Source: Simplicispira sp. 125
GTDB taxonomy: Bacteria > Pseudomonadota > Gammaproteobacteria > Burkholderiales > Burkholderiaceae_C
DNA: 64,000 bases
NCBI RefSeq assembly: GCF_003096555.1
Contig: NZ_QEKM01000001.1
Span: forward strand, 3,286,001-3,350,000
Direction of reading: 5' to 3'
The translations under genes were made by a program, and so were the position numbers. Positions 11,834 through 20,549 of the stretch are shown here, piece by piece; positions within the stretch are counted from its first letter, which is position 1, and each line of letters opens with the position of its first letter. The notes under the pieces were generated by a model. The model saw only the letters and a program-made list of their open reading frames with translations. It had not been told where the DNA came from and searched no databases.

Positions 11834-11887
11834 AAAAATGGCATCCAGCGCTTATGGAGTAAGCGCTAATAGCTATGAAGTTGATAG
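11834..11887. repeat. Dispersed palindromic repeat, copy 2
   Basis: AAAAATGGCATCCAGCGCTT through AGCTATGAAGTTGATAG. A perfect 7-bp stem AGCGCTT/AAGCGCT (11847-11853 with 11861-11867) has a 7-nt loop. The distal AGCTAT end lies over the 3' end of the RND pump gene and provides its TAG stop (11873-11875, minus strand). Confidence 0.85.
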
Positions 11888-14800
11888 TTCTTCATCCCGT
11901 GCCAGCGCGCCCAGGCGCTTGCGGTAGGCCGCGTAGTACAGGGTGGGAATCACCACCAGCGTGAGCACGGTGGAGACGGCGATGCCAAAGATCAGCGAGA
12001 TCGCCAGCCCGTTGAAGATCGGGTCGTCCAGGATGAAGAAGGCGCCCAGCATGGCGGCCAGCCCGGTCAGCACGATGGGCTGCGCGCGTGTGATGGCCGC
12101 GTTAACGATGGCCTGCTTGAAGTCCATGCCGCTTCGCACCTGCAGGTTGATAAAGTCCACCAGCAAGATGGAGTTGCGCACGATGATGCCGGCCAGCGCG
12201 ATCATGCCGATCATGCTGGTGGCGGTGTACTGCGCGCCCAGCAGCGCGTGGCCGGGCATCACACCGATGATGGTCAGCGGGATGGGCGCCATGATGATCA
12301 GCGGCGTGAGGTAGCTGCCAAACTGCGCCACCACCAGCAGGTAGATCAGGATCAGGCCCACGGCGTAGGCGGCGCCCATGTCGCGGAAGGTCTCGTAGGT
12401 GATCTGCCACTCGCCGTCCCACTTGAGGGCGTAGCCGCGCCAGGCGTCCTGCGGCTGGTGGATGAAGTATTCCTCCAGCGTGCCACCGTCGGGCATGGGC
12501 AATTGGGCGATGTCGCCGCGCATGGCAAACATGCCGTAGAGCGGGCTGTCCACCTTGCCCGCCATGTCGGCCACGACGTAATTCACGGGCAGCAAATCCT
12601 TGTGGTGGATCGGCTGCTCACGCAGCGTGTCGCTCACGGTGACCAGTTCGCGGATCGGCACCAGCGCACCGCTGGCCGAACGCACCGTGAGCTGCAGCAG
12701 CGCAGCCAGGTTGCCCTGATCCTGCGGCGGCAGCTGCAGCGTGGCAGCGGCAGGGTATTTGCTTTGGTCGTGCACATAGGCCGTTGCTTCGCCGGCCAGC
12801 CCGGCGCGCAGTGTGGTCACGATGGCCTGCTGCGGCACGCCCAGCATGGCGGCCTTGCGCCGGTCGACCAGCAGCAGGGTGCGCGGGGCGTCGGCAATGC
12901 TGCTGTCGTCCACGTCCACCAGGCCTTCGGCCTTGTCGAACACGCTGCGCACCGCCTTGGCCACCTGGCGGCGGCCCTGCGCGTCGGGGCCATAGATTTC
13001 GGCCACGATGGGCGAGAGCACGGGCGGGCCGGGCGGCACTTCCACCACCTTCACGTTGCCGCCAAAGCGTTTGGCAATTTCCTGCAGCGGCGAGCGCACG
13101 CGCGTGGCAATGGCGTGGCTCTGGTCGTGGCGCTCGTGTTTGTCCACCAGGTTGACCTGGATATCACCCACCGCGCCCCCGGCGCGCAGGTAGTACTGGC
13201 GCACCAGGCCGTTGAAGTTGATCGGTGCGGCGGTGCCTGCGTAGGCCTGGTAATCGGTCACTTCGGGCACTGTTGCAAGGTATGCGCCCAGCTCGTGCAT
13301 CAGCGTGGCGGTGCGCTCGACCGGCGTACCCGCGGGCATGTCCACGACCACCTGGAATTCGGACTTGTTGTCAAAGGGCAGCATCTTGAGCAGCACCAGA
13401 CCGGTGGCAGGCAGTGCCACAGAGATGGCGATCAGCAGCGCCACGCCCAGGCCCAGAAAACCGCGGTTGCGCCCGCCGCGTTGCTCATCCAGCAATGGCG
13501 TGAAGATGCGCGTGAACAGTGGCGTGATGTGCCGCGCCATGCCCGAAGGCTGGGCGTGGCCTTGCTCGGCTTCGCCGTGGTGCGCCTTCATCCACAGGCG
13601 CGCCAGCCAGGGCGTGACGACAAAGGCAATCGCCAGCGACAGCAGCATGCCCATGCTGGCGTTGATCGGGATGGGACTCATGTACGGGCCCATCAGCCCC
13701 GAGACAAACGCCATGGGCAGCAACGCGGCAATCACGGTGAAGGTGGCGAGGATGGTCGGGCCACCCACTTCGTCCACCGCGCCGGGAATGATCTGCGCCA
13801 GCGTCTTGCCGGGTTCGAGCTTCTGGTGGCGGTGGATGTTCTCGACCACCACGATGGCGTCGTCCACCAGGATGCCGATGGAGAAAATGAGTGCAAACAG
13901 CGACACCCGGTTGAGCGTGAAGCCCCAGGCCCAGGACGCAAACAGCGTGGCGGTGAGTGTAAGCACCACGGCCGTGCCGACGATGGCCGCCTCGCGCCGC
14001 CCCAGGGCGATGAACACCAGCGCCACGACCGACGCGGTGGCGAACAGCAGCTTCTGGATCAGTTTTTGCGCTTTGTCGTTGGCGGTGGCGCCGTAGTTGC
14101 GCGTTTCGGCCACCTGCACCGCAGCGGGAATCACGGTGTTCTTCAGCGCTTCGACCCGTGTCATCACGGCATTGGCCACGTCGATGGCGTTCTCGCCGGG
14201 CTTCTTGGTGATGGCGATGGTGACAGCCGGATACTCTGCCGCCTTCTCGCCCGCCGTGCCATGCCACACATAGCGGCTGGGCGGCGGCGCGCCGTCCCGC
14301 ACCTGGGCCACTTCGCGCAGGAACACGGGCTTGCCACTGCGCACGCCGACCACCAGGTCGGCCACGTCATTGGCACCTTGCAGGAAGGGGCCGGACTCGA
14401 TGGCCACGGAGCGGTTGCCGCCCAGCAATTCGCCCACGGGCAGGCCCAGGTTGGCCGATTTCAGCGCCATGCGCAGGTCGGCCACGGTGACGCCCATCCC
14501 CGCCATGCGGGCGGGGTCCAGTTCCACCATGACGGCGCGGCCGGGGCCGCCGATGGTGGTGACTTCGCGCGTGCCGGGCACGCGCTTCAAATCGGCTTCC
14601 ACGCTGTGCGCCACGCGCTCGAGGTCAAAGGCGCCGGTGTCCGGCTGGTCGCTGAACAGCGTGAGTGAAACGATGGGCACATCGTCAATGCCCTTGGGCT
14701 TGATGATGGGGGCCATCACGCCCAGGCCCTGGGGCAGCCAGTCGGCGTTGGAGTTGACGGTGTCGTACAGGCGCACCAGCGCCTCGGTGCGCGGCACACC

Positions 14801-15124
14801 CACCTTGAACTGCACCGTGAGAATGGCCATGCCGGGGTGCGAGAGCGACATCACATGCTCGGCGCCGGTGATTTGCGAGAGCACCTGCTCGGCTGGAATG
14901 GCGACCATTTGCTCCACGTCGCGCACACTGGCGCCGGGGAACGGAATCAGCACGTTGGCCATGGTGACGTTGATCTGCGGTTCTTCTTCGCGCGGCGTCA
15001 CCATCACGGCGAAGGCACCCAGCAGCAGCGCCACCAGCGCCAGCAGCGGCGTGATTTGCGCGCTCTGGAAGAACGCCGCAATGCGCCCCGAAATGCCCAT
15101 GCTCTTGTGTTTCTGCTCTTGCAT
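11873..15124 (-). CDS. RND efflux transporter, inner-membrane permease
   Basis: Proton-driven exporter of 1083 aa (AcrB/HAE type by motif, substrate unknown). Twelve membrane helices are expected: helix 1 (ITPLLALVALLLGAFAVMV), a first periplasmic loop to about 340, helices 2-6 with SIGILVDDAIVVVENIHRH (the HAE-type D-D pair in helix 4), a second large periplasmic loop, then helices 8-12 with the closing VSTVLTLVVIPTLYY. It is 10 bp downstream of its adaptor gene, so the two are co-transcribed. The last codons and the TAG stop lie in a dispersed repeat copy. Confidence 0.92.
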   Translation of the reverse strand: MQEQKHKSMGISGRIAAFFQSAQITPLLALVALLLGAFAVMVTPREEEPQINVTMANVLIPFPGASVRDVEQMVAIPAEQVLSQITGAEHVMSLSHPGMAILTVQFKVGVPRTEALVRLYDTVNSNADWLPQGLGVMAPIIKPKGIDDVPIVSLTLFSDQPDTGAFDLERVAHSVEADLKRVPGTREVTTIGGPGRAVMVELDPARMAGMGVTVADLRMALKSANLGLPVGELLGGNRSVAIESGPFLQGANDVADLVVGVRSGKPVFLREVAQVRDGAPPPSRYVWHGTAGEKAAEYPAVTIAITKKPGENAIDVANAVMTRVEALKNTVIPAAVQVAETRNYGATANDKAQKLIQKLLFATASVVALVFIALGRREAAIVGTAVVLTLTATLFASWAWGFTLNRVSLFALIFSIGILVDDAIVVVENIHRHQKLEPGKTLAQIIPGAVDEVGGPTILATFTVIAALLPMAFVSGLMGPYMSPIPINASMGMLLSLAIAFVVTPWLARLWMKAHHGEAEQGHAQPSGMARHITPLFTRIFTPLLDEQRGGRNRGFLGLGVALLIAISVALPATGLVLLKMLPFDNKSEFQVVVDMPAGTPVERTATLMHELGAYLATVPEVTDYQAYAGTAAPINFNGLVRQYYLRAGGAVGDIQVNLVDKHERHDQSHAIATRVRSPLQEIAKRFGGNVKVVEVPPGPPVLSPIVAEIYGPDAQGRRQVAKAVRSVFDKAEGLVDVDDSSIADAPRTLLLVDRRKAAMLGVPQQAIVTTLRAGLAGEATAYVHDQSKYPAAATLQLPPQDQGNLAALLQLTVRSASGALVPIRELVTVSDTLREQPIHHKDLLPVNYVVADMAGKVDSPLYGMFAMRGDIAQLPMPDGGTLEEYFIHQPQDAWRGYALKWDGEWQITYETFRDMGAAYAVGLILIYLLVVAQFGSYLTPLIIMAPIPLTIIGVMPGHALLGAQYTATSMIGMIALAGIIVRNSILLVDFINLQVRSGMDFKQAIVNAAITRAQPIVLTGLAAMLGAFFILDDPIFNGLAISLIFGIAVSTVLTLVVIPTLYYAAYRKRLGALARDEELSTS

Positions 15125-15134
15125 GTCGGGCCTT

Positions 15135-16181
15135 TCAGCGTGCGCGGGTGGCGGACTGCGGGTCGAGCACCACCGCTTCGCCGGGCGCCACGCCCGTCAG
15201 CACTTCCACACGGTCGCCATCGACCCGGCCCAGGCGCACCTGGCGCAGCAGCGCTTTGCCATGGGCGTCCTGCACATACAGGCCGGTCATCTCGGCGCGG
15301 CGAACGATGGCGGAGACCGGCACAGTCACGCTCTTGGCCTGCTCGCTGCCGCCAGCGGCTGGCAGCCACAGGCGGGCAAACATGCCGGGCACCACACCTT
15401 GCACGGTACCGGGCAACTCGGCGCGCACCTGCACGGTGTGCGTGGCGGCGTCGATGGTGGGCAGCACCTGCACGCGCGCGGCCTGGGGCCACTGTTGCGC
15501 GGCGGGCAGGCCGGGCAGTTCCACGCGCACGGCGTCTGCTTGCACGCGCGGTGCCAGCGACTGCGGCACGGCGGCCGTCACGCGCAGGCTGCTGGGGTCG
15601 TAGAGCGAGAGCAGGGTGCGGCCCGGCATGGCCATGTCGCCCAGTTGCACGGGCACTTCGGCCACGACGCCGGCATAGGGCGCACGCACGATGTTGAGTG
15701 CCGCCCCGGTGCGTGCCGCGCCGGCCTGTGCCGCCTGGGCCGCCACCTGGGCGCGGGCGGCCTTGTAGCCGGATTCGGCCTGGTCGAGTGCCGACTGGCT
15801 GATGTATTTCTTCTGGAACAGCTGTTTTTGCCGTTCGTACTCCCGCGTGGCCACGTCCAGCGAAGCACGGGCCGCCTGCACTTGGGCATCAACGGCGGCG
15901 GCGCTTTGGTCGGCGGCGCGGGCGTCAATGCGCAGCAGCAATTGCCCCGCCTTGACGGTGTCGCCCGCCTTGACGTTTAGTTCCACCACGGCGCCGGGCA
16001 TCTGCGCGGCCACCACCGTCTGGCGCACGGCCTCGACCACGCCGTCAAAGCCGGTGCGGCCCTGCAGGGCCGCCGCCTGCGCCGGAGCGGTCTGCACATC
16101 GGCCGCATTGGCCGCATTGGCCGTGCCGACCAGTGCCAGCACTACAGCCAATGCTTTCATGAGGGGATGGATTTTCTGCAT
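15135..16181 (-). CDS. RND periplasmic adaptor (HlyD/membrane fusion protein)
   Basis: Links the RND pump to the outer-membrane channel. The 348-aa product has a signal peptide (LMKALAVVLALVGTANAANA), a split barrel-sandwich/lipoyl domain (QMPGAVVELNVKAGDTVKAG and later IVRAPYAGVVAEVPVQLGDM), an alpha-hairpin rich in Ala/Gln between them, and a C-terminal beta-barrel region. The ATG at 16181 was preferred to a start 5 codons upstream because AAAGAGA lies just before it. First gene of the minus-strand operon; promoter and operator candidates lie 60-90 bp upstream. Confidence 0.9.
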   Translation of the reverse strand: MQKIHPLMKALAVVLALVGTANAANAADVQTAPAQAAALQGRTGFDGVVEAVRQTVVAAQMPGAVVELNVKAGDTVKAGQLLLRIDARAADQSAAAVDAQVQAARASLDVATREYERQKQLFQKKYISQSALDQAESGYKAARAQVAAQAAQAGAARTGAALNIVRAPYAGVVAEVPVQLGDMAMPGRTLLSLYDPSSLRVTAAVPQSLAPRVQADAVRVELPGLPAAQQWPQAARVQVLPTIDAATHTVQVRAELPGTVQGVVPGMFARLWLPAAGGSEQAKSVTVPVSAIVRRAEMTGLYVQDAHGKALLRQVRLGRVDGDRVEVLTGVAPGEAVVLDPQSATRAR

Positions 16182-16238
16182 GGTTCTCTTTCGCACGCCC
16201 CGCTTTACAAGGCGGGTCTGGTCAATCAGGAAGTGTTG

Positions 16239-16271
16239 GACTATTATTTGCGCAACTAACTAAATAGTCAA
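16239..16271 (-). promoter_or_regulatory. Promoter and operator of the RND/SQR operon
   Basis: On the minus strand TTGACT (16266-16271) and AATAAT (16243-16248) are 17 bp apart, a good sigma-70 promoter. A perfect 7-bp inverted repeat GACTATT (16239-16245) / AATAGTC (16263-16269) covers both boxes. It lies in the divergent gap between this operon and the ArsR-type gene, so it is the likely operator of that repressor. Confidence 0.6.
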
Positions 16272-16301
16272 CAAGTTGATTTTTGACCGTTTTTAAATGC
16301 C

Positions 16302-16679
16302 ATGAAATCCATTGCTGCGCCTGCCAGTGGTGACCGCATGGGCCAGCTGCCCGATGCGGCGCTGGAGACGGTGGCTGCGTACTTCCGGGTGCTCGGTGAA
16401 CCCACGCGGCTGCAGCTGTTGCAGTGGCTGGGCGAAGGCGAGCACACAGTGGGGGCGCTGGCCGTGCTGTGCGGTTGCAGCATGGCCAATGTTTCGCGCC
16501 ACCTGGCCTTGCTCACGCGCCATGGTCTGGTGCAGCGCGAGATGCGCGGTCACAGCGCCTGGTACCGGCGCGCCGACCCGTCGGTGGATGTGCTGTGCGA
16601 CGGCGTCTGCGGCCATATCAGCCGCCATTTCGAGCGCTTGCGCAGCGAGCGCAGTTTCCCCCCGCCGGCCATTACATAG
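16302..16679 (+). CDS. ArsR-family winged-helix repressor
   Basis: DNA-binding regulator of 125 aa. The winged helix-turn-helix is clear: VLGEPTRLQLLQWLGEGEHT, then a recognition helix in SMANVSRHLALLTRHGLV and the wing REMRGHSAWYRR. It lacks the metal-binding CVC motif of classic ArsR; instead it has cysteines at VLCGCS (before the recognition helix) and VLCDGVC (C-terminal helix), which could sense thiols or metals. It is divergent from the RND/SQR operon with an inverted repeat over that promoter, so autoregulated repression is likely. Its stop overlaps the convergent channel gene by 8 bp. Confidence 0.88.
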   Translation: MKSIAAPASGDRMGQLPDAALETVAAYFRVLGEPTRLQLLQWLGEGEHTVGALAVLCGCSMANVSRHLALLTRHGLVQREMRGHSAWYRRADPSVDVLCDGVCGHISRHFERLRSERSFPPPAIT

Positions 16680-18153
16680 GCATAGCGAAGCGCCCGCCCG
16701 CTCCCACGGCCTGAAACAACGCTGCGCTGTCGGCCAGGCGCTGCGCCTGCGCGGCCACCAGGCTGCTGCGCAGTTGCAAAGCCTGCTGCTCGGCCACCAG
16801 CCATTGCAGATAGCTGGCGGCGCCCAGGTGGAGTTGGTGTTGCGTAGCCTGCAGGCTGGCCTGGGCGGCGGCATCGGCGCGCACCAGGGCGCCGAGCACC
16901 TGGGCATCCGCCTGGGCGGAGTGCAGGGCATCGGCCACGCTGCGCAGCGCGTCGAGCACCACGGCCTGGTACTGCGCGGCAGCGGCGTCCAGTGCAGCCA
17001 GCGCGGCGCGTTGCTGCGCTGGCAGGGCCGGGTCGAACAGGGGCTGTGTGAGCTGGGCAATCAAGCCCCACACGGCGGAGCCGCCGCCAAACAGGGCGCC
17101 CGCGGTCAGTGCCTGGCTGCCCAGGCTGGCGCTGAGGCGAAGCTGTGGGTACATGCGCGCCACGGCCACTCCGTGGTCTGCGCTGGCCGCCTGCACCAGT
17201 GCTTCGGCAGCCTGGATGTCAGGACGCTGGCGCACCAGTTCAGAGGGCAGCACCTGCGGCAGCGCGGCGGGCAGCGTGAAATCGTGCAGGGTGAAGGCGG
17301 GCAGCGGTGCTTCGCCGGGCGTGCGCCCGGCCAGCACGGCCAGCAGGTGGCCGCTTTGCACCGCCTGTTTGCGCAATTGCAGAATGGACGCGCGGGTTTG
17401 CTCCAGCGCGGCCTGCAATGCTTGCTCATCGGCAGGCATGGCTTGGCCCAGACGCACGCGCTCACGGGCGAGGGCGCTTTGCGCCTCCTGGTTGCGTGCA
17501 ATCGCCTCCAGGGCTTCAGCCTGGGCAGCGATGCGGGCCTGGGTGATGGCGGTGCTGGCCAGGCGTGCAGCCAGGTCCAGACGGGCTCCGGCGAGTTGGT
17601 AGCGACGGTAGTCGGTGCGTGCGGCCAGGGCTTCCAGGGCTCGCCGGTTGCCGCCCGAAAGATCGAGCTGGTACTGCACGCCCACGCTGGCGCTGTGCAG
17701 ACTGAAGGTGCGCCCGTCGCCCGGCAGTCCCTGCGCGCTGGGCGAAATGTGCTGGCGCCCACTGCCCACACCAAGGTCAACGCGTGGTAGCTGCGTGGCG
17801 CGCTCCTGCGCACCTTGCAGCTCCTGCGCCTGTCGCAGTTGGGCCTGCGCCGCTGCCAGCGTCGGGCTGGCCTGCAGGGCCTCGGCGATCAGCGCGTCCA
17901 GACCGGGGGAGCCGAGCTGCTGCCACCAGGGCGCCTCCAGATCCATGTCGGCGCGCCATGTCTGCGCTGCGCCAAAAGCGGTTTCGCTGGCGCTGTTCTG
18001 TACGGCTGGGGCCGGGTGCGGCAGTGCGTTGTCTGCCAGGGGCCCAGGGGCTTGGTAATCCGGGCCTGCCGCGCAGCCTGTGAGCAGGGCAGTCAGCAAC
18101 AGGGCCCAGGCAGGGTGCCCGCCGGGCAGCCGGTGCAGCAAAGGGGTCTTCAT
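16672..18153 (-). CDS. NodT-type outer-membrane efflux lipoprotein
   Basis: Outer-membrane channel of the RND/ABC outer-membrane factor family, 493 aa. The signal peptide ends in a lipobox (LLTALLTGC, then AAGPDYQAP), so it is probably lipid-anchored. Two outer-membrane-efflux repeats follow; family landmarks are PWWQQLGSPGLDALIAEAL, LPSELVRQRPDIQAAEALV and YPQLRLSASLGSQ. The ATG at 18153 overlaps the stop of the previous gene (ATGA). Last gene of the TetR-regulated operon with a DevBCA-like ABC exporter, whose exit duct it probably is. The 3' end overlaps the ArsR-type gene by 8 bp on the other strand. Confidence 0.9.
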   Translation of the reverse strand: MKTPLLHRLPGGHPAWALLLTALLTGCAAGPDYQAPGPLADNALPHPAPAVQNSASETAFGAAQTWRADMDLEAPWWQQLGSPGLDALIAEALQASPTLAAAQAQLRQAQELQGAQERATQLPRVDLGVGSGRQHISPSAQGLPGDGRTFSLHSASVGVQYQLDLSGGNRRALEALAARTDYRRYQLAGARLDLAARLASTAITQARIAAQAEALEAIARNQEAQSALARERVRLGQAMPADEQALQAALEQTRASILQLRKQAVQSGHLLAVLAGRTPGEAPLPAFTLHDFTLPAALPQVLPSELVRQRPDIQAAEALVQAASADHGVAVARMYPQLRLSASLGSQALTAGALFGGGSAVWGLIAQLTQPLFDPALPAQQRAALAALDAAAAQYQAVVLDALRSVADALHSAQADAQVLGALVRADAAAQASLQATQHQLHLGAASYLQWLVAEQQALQLRSSLVAAQAQRLADSAALFQAVGAGGRFAMPM

Positions 18154-18605
18154 GGCGTGGCCTCCCGCCGGACAGATCGGCCGGGCCGCAGGCGCAAAGC
18201 CAGGGCGCCGATGCCCAGCCACACCGCGGTGCGCAGTGCCATGGCGGCGACGGTGCGCATCTCAAAGGCGCCGCCCGTCAGCACATGGATTCCGAAAGCC
18301 GCAAACACCAGGGCGCTGGCCAGGCCAATGCAGAGCGCCAGCCACGCTGCCCAGCCCAGGCGCCGCCACAGCGCAAGGCCTGCGGCCACGTAGGCAAAAC
18401 CGGCCAGAAAGTTGAACCAGAGCACAAACGGCACATAGGCCCCGGCAGCGGTGCGTGCGGCTTCGCCGCCGAACAGCACGGTACCGCCCTCTTTGAGGGT
18501 CAGCAGGCCAAAGAGCACAGCGAACACGCTGGCACCGCGCAGCCAGGGATTGCGTTGCAGAAGGGCATTCATAGGGGGGGCCTCCGGGAGATGTTGCAAA
18601 TTCAT
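18150..18605 (-). CDS. Small integral membrane protein, function unknown
   Basis: Hydrophobic protein of 151 aa with four predicted membrane helices (ASVFAVLFGLLTL, PFVLWFNFLAGFAYVAAGLAL, WLALCIGLASALVFAAFGI, MALRTAVWLGIGALAL). I do not recognise a named family. Two starts are possible: the ATG at 18605, which overlaps the ABC ATPase stop (ATGA) with AAGGA before it, and the ATG at 18572, preceded by GGAGG at 8 nt. It overlaps its neighbours by 4 bp on both sides, so it belongs to the ABC exporter operon and may be an accessory subunit. Confidence 0.75.
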   Translation of the reverse strand: MNLQHLPEAPPMNALLQRNPWLRGASVFAVLFGLLTLKEGGTVLFGGEAARTAAGAYVPFVLWFNFLAGFAYVAAGLALWRRLGWAAWLALCIGLASALVFAAFGIHVLTGGAFEMRTVAAMALRTAVWLGIGALALRLRPGRSVRREATP

Positions 18606-19309
18606 GGTGCGCGTCCTTCGCCCGCTTCCTCGTGCGTCACGCCGTCGCGGATGTGGTAAATCCGCTTGAAGGTTGGAATGATCTTCTCGTCGTGCGTGAC
18701 TACGATCACGGCGGTCTCGAACCGCTGCGCCATGTCGTTGAGGATGCGGATCACCGCCATGGCGCGTTCGCTGTCGAGCGGCGCCGTGGGCTCGTCGGCC
18801 AGCACCACGGGCGGGCGGTTGACGAGGCCGCGTGCAATGGCCACGCGCTGCTGTTCGCCGCCCGACAGCTGCGCGGGCATGGCGCGGGCGCGGTGGCCCA
18901 CGTCGAGGGCATCGAGCAGTTCGCGCGCCCGCTGGCGCGCCTGGCCGTTGGGGACCCCGGCCAGCATGGGCAGCAGGGCGACGTTGTCGGTCACGTCCAG
19001 AAACGGAATCAGGTAGGGCGCCTGGAACACGAAGCCGATGCGGTCGCGCCGCAGCGCGCGCAGGTCGCGAATCTTCCAGCCGTTGTCGTAGATGACTTCA
19101 TCGCCCAGCGTCATGCGCCCGGCGCTGGGTTCGATCACCGCGCCCAGGCATTTGAGCAGCGTGCTTTTGCCCGAGCCGGATGGCCCGATCAGCCCGACGA
19201 CCTCGCCCGGCGCGACGACCATGTTGACGTCCTTGAGCGCGTCCACGGCGGTATCGCCCTGCCCGTAGCGCTTGCGCACGCCTTCGATGAGAATCCCTCG
19301 ACCTGCCAT
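18602..19309 (-). CDS. ABC exporter ATPase (DevA/LolD/MacB-like)
   Basis: ATP-binding subunit of 235 aa. Walker A GLIGPSGSGKST lies near residue 40, Q-loop FVFQAPYLIPF near 95, signature LSGGEQQRVAIARGL near 145 and Walker B VVLADEPTAPLDS near 165; the usual N of DEPTAxLD is P here, which is tolerated. The switch His is in VVTHDEK. It belongs to the MacB/LolD group that works with FtsX-type permeases and HlyD adaptors. It lies 1 bp from the permease gene. Likely role: energising export of an unknown compound by the adjacent permease, adaptor and NodT channel. Confidence 0.92.
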   Translation of the reverse strand: MAGRGILIEGVRKRYGQGDTAVDALKDVNMVVAPGEVVGLIGPSGSGKSTLLKCLGAVIEPSAGRMTLGDEVIYDNGWKIRDLRALRRDRIGFVFQAPYLIPFLDVTDNVALLPMLAGVPNGQARQRARELLDALDVGHRARAMPAQLSGGEQQRVAIARGLVNRPPVVLADEPTAPLDSERAMAVIRILNDMAQRFETAVIVVTHDEKIIPTFKRIYHIRDGVTHEEAGEGRAP

Positions 19310-19310
19310 G

Positions 19311-20549
19311 TCAGCCTCCCACCGCTTCGGCGGGATCGACGCGCAGCGCGGCGCGGATGGCGACGCCGCTGGCCAGCACGCAGATGGCCAGAATGGCCGC
19401 CAGCCCGGCGGCGGTGTCCTGCGGCACCAGCAGCACGTATTTGGGGAAGGCGGGCGCCATCAGCGTGGCAGAGATCTTGCCCACCACGAAGCCGATCAAC
19501 CCCAGGCCCAGCGCCTGCTGCACGATCATGCCGACGATGGTGCGGTTCTTGGTGCCGATGAGTTTGAGCACCGCGATCTCGCGGATCTTGCCCAGGGTGA
19601 GCGTGTAGATGATGAAGGCCACGATGGCCGCGCTGACCAGCGCCAGAATGGCCAGGAACATCCCAATCTGCTTGGCCGAGGTGGCAATGAGTTTGCCGAC
19701 CAGGATGCCGTCCATCTGCGCGCGCGTGGTGGCTGTGAGGCGCTGCCAGCGGTGAATGGAATCCGCCACCTCTTGCGCATCGTGCCCGGCCCGTACCCGC
19801 ACCAGCACGGCGTTGACCGAAGGGTTGCTGCTTTGCGAGGCAATCACTGCGTCGAGCAGGCCGGGTACTCCGGGGCGGTTGAATACGGGGTTGGCGGCGG
19901 TGCGGTGGCGGCTTTGCCAAAGAGCGTCGTTGTCGCGCAGAAATTGCGCGGCCTGCGCATCCTTGAGCGGGATGAACACCATCGGGTCGCCCCCCGAAGA
20001 CACCATGCGCCGCGTGAGCCCGACCACGGTGTAGCTATTGCGCCGGATCTGGATGCGCTCGCCCAGCGCCAGGCCGCTGGCGATGTCGGCCACGGCCTCG
20101 TAGTGGCTGCGCGTAATTTGTCTCCCCGCCACCAGGTAGGGCGGCCAGCCGGGTGTGCCGCTGCCGCCCGGTGCGATGCCGATCACCATGGCGCGCACAT
20201 CGCTGACGGCCCCGGCGGCGCCCGCAGCGCCAGTGTTGCCCGCCAGGCGCTGCACCTGCATGGTGAGGTAGGTGACGTTGGCGGCGTCCTGCACGCCGGG
20301 CAACGACCGCAGGCTGCGCCAGGTGCTGTCGTTCAGGCTCGAGGGTTCGGCGTACGGCCCCAGCGTGCCTTGCTGCACCACCCAGATGTCGGCGCCGCTG
20401 TTGTCCAGCAGCGCGCGCCCGTCGTCCACCATGCCGCGGTACACCCCGGCCATGGTGAGCGTGACGCCGATCAGCAGCCCCAGGCCAATGCCGGTGAAGA
20501 CAAACTTGCCCCAGGCATGGAGGATGTCGCGGCCGGCCAGGCTGATCAC
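19311..20549 (-). CDS. ABC exporter permease (DevC/FtsX-like)
   Basis: Membrane subunit of 412 aa. An N-terminal helix (FVFTGIGLGLLIGVTLTMAGV) is followed by a large periplasmic domain (about 45-270) and three C-terminal helices (IGMFLAILALVSAAIVAFIIY, ALGLGLIGFVVGKISATLM, GLAAILAICVLASGVAI), the MacB/FtsX topology. The motif LGKIREIAVLKLIGTKNRTIVGMI after helix 2 is characteristic. It overlaps the adaptor gene upstream by 4 bp and is followed 1 bp later by the ATPase, giving adaptor-permease-ATPase as in devBCA. Confidence 0.9.
   Translation of the reverse strand: MISLAGRDILHAWGKFVFTGIGLGLLIGVTLTMAGVYRGMVDDGRALLDNSGADIWVVQQGTLGPYAEPSSLNDSTWRSLRSLPGVQDAANVTYLTMQVQRLAGNTGAAGAAGAVSDVRAMVIGIAPGGSGTPGWPPYLVAGRQITRSHYEAVADIASGLALGERIQIRRNSYTVVGLTRRMVSSGGDPMVFIPLKDAQAAQFLRDNDALWQSRHRTAANPVFNRPGVPGLLDAVIASQSSNPSVNAVLVRVRAGHDAQEVADSIHRWQRLTATTRAQMDGILVGKLIATSAKQIGMFLAILALVSAAIVAFIIYTLTLGKIREIAVLKLIGTKNRTIVGMIVQQALGLGLIGFVVGKISATLMAPAFPKYVLLVPQDTAAGLAAILAICVLASGVAIRAALRVDPAEAVGG

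Noticed and set aside
12248..14668. An 806-codon open frame on the plus strand opposite the RND pump gene
   Set aside because: It is the antisense shadow of a high-GC gene: His/Gln/Arg/Gly-rich translation without any domain, and the minus-strand frame is an unmistakable RND permease.
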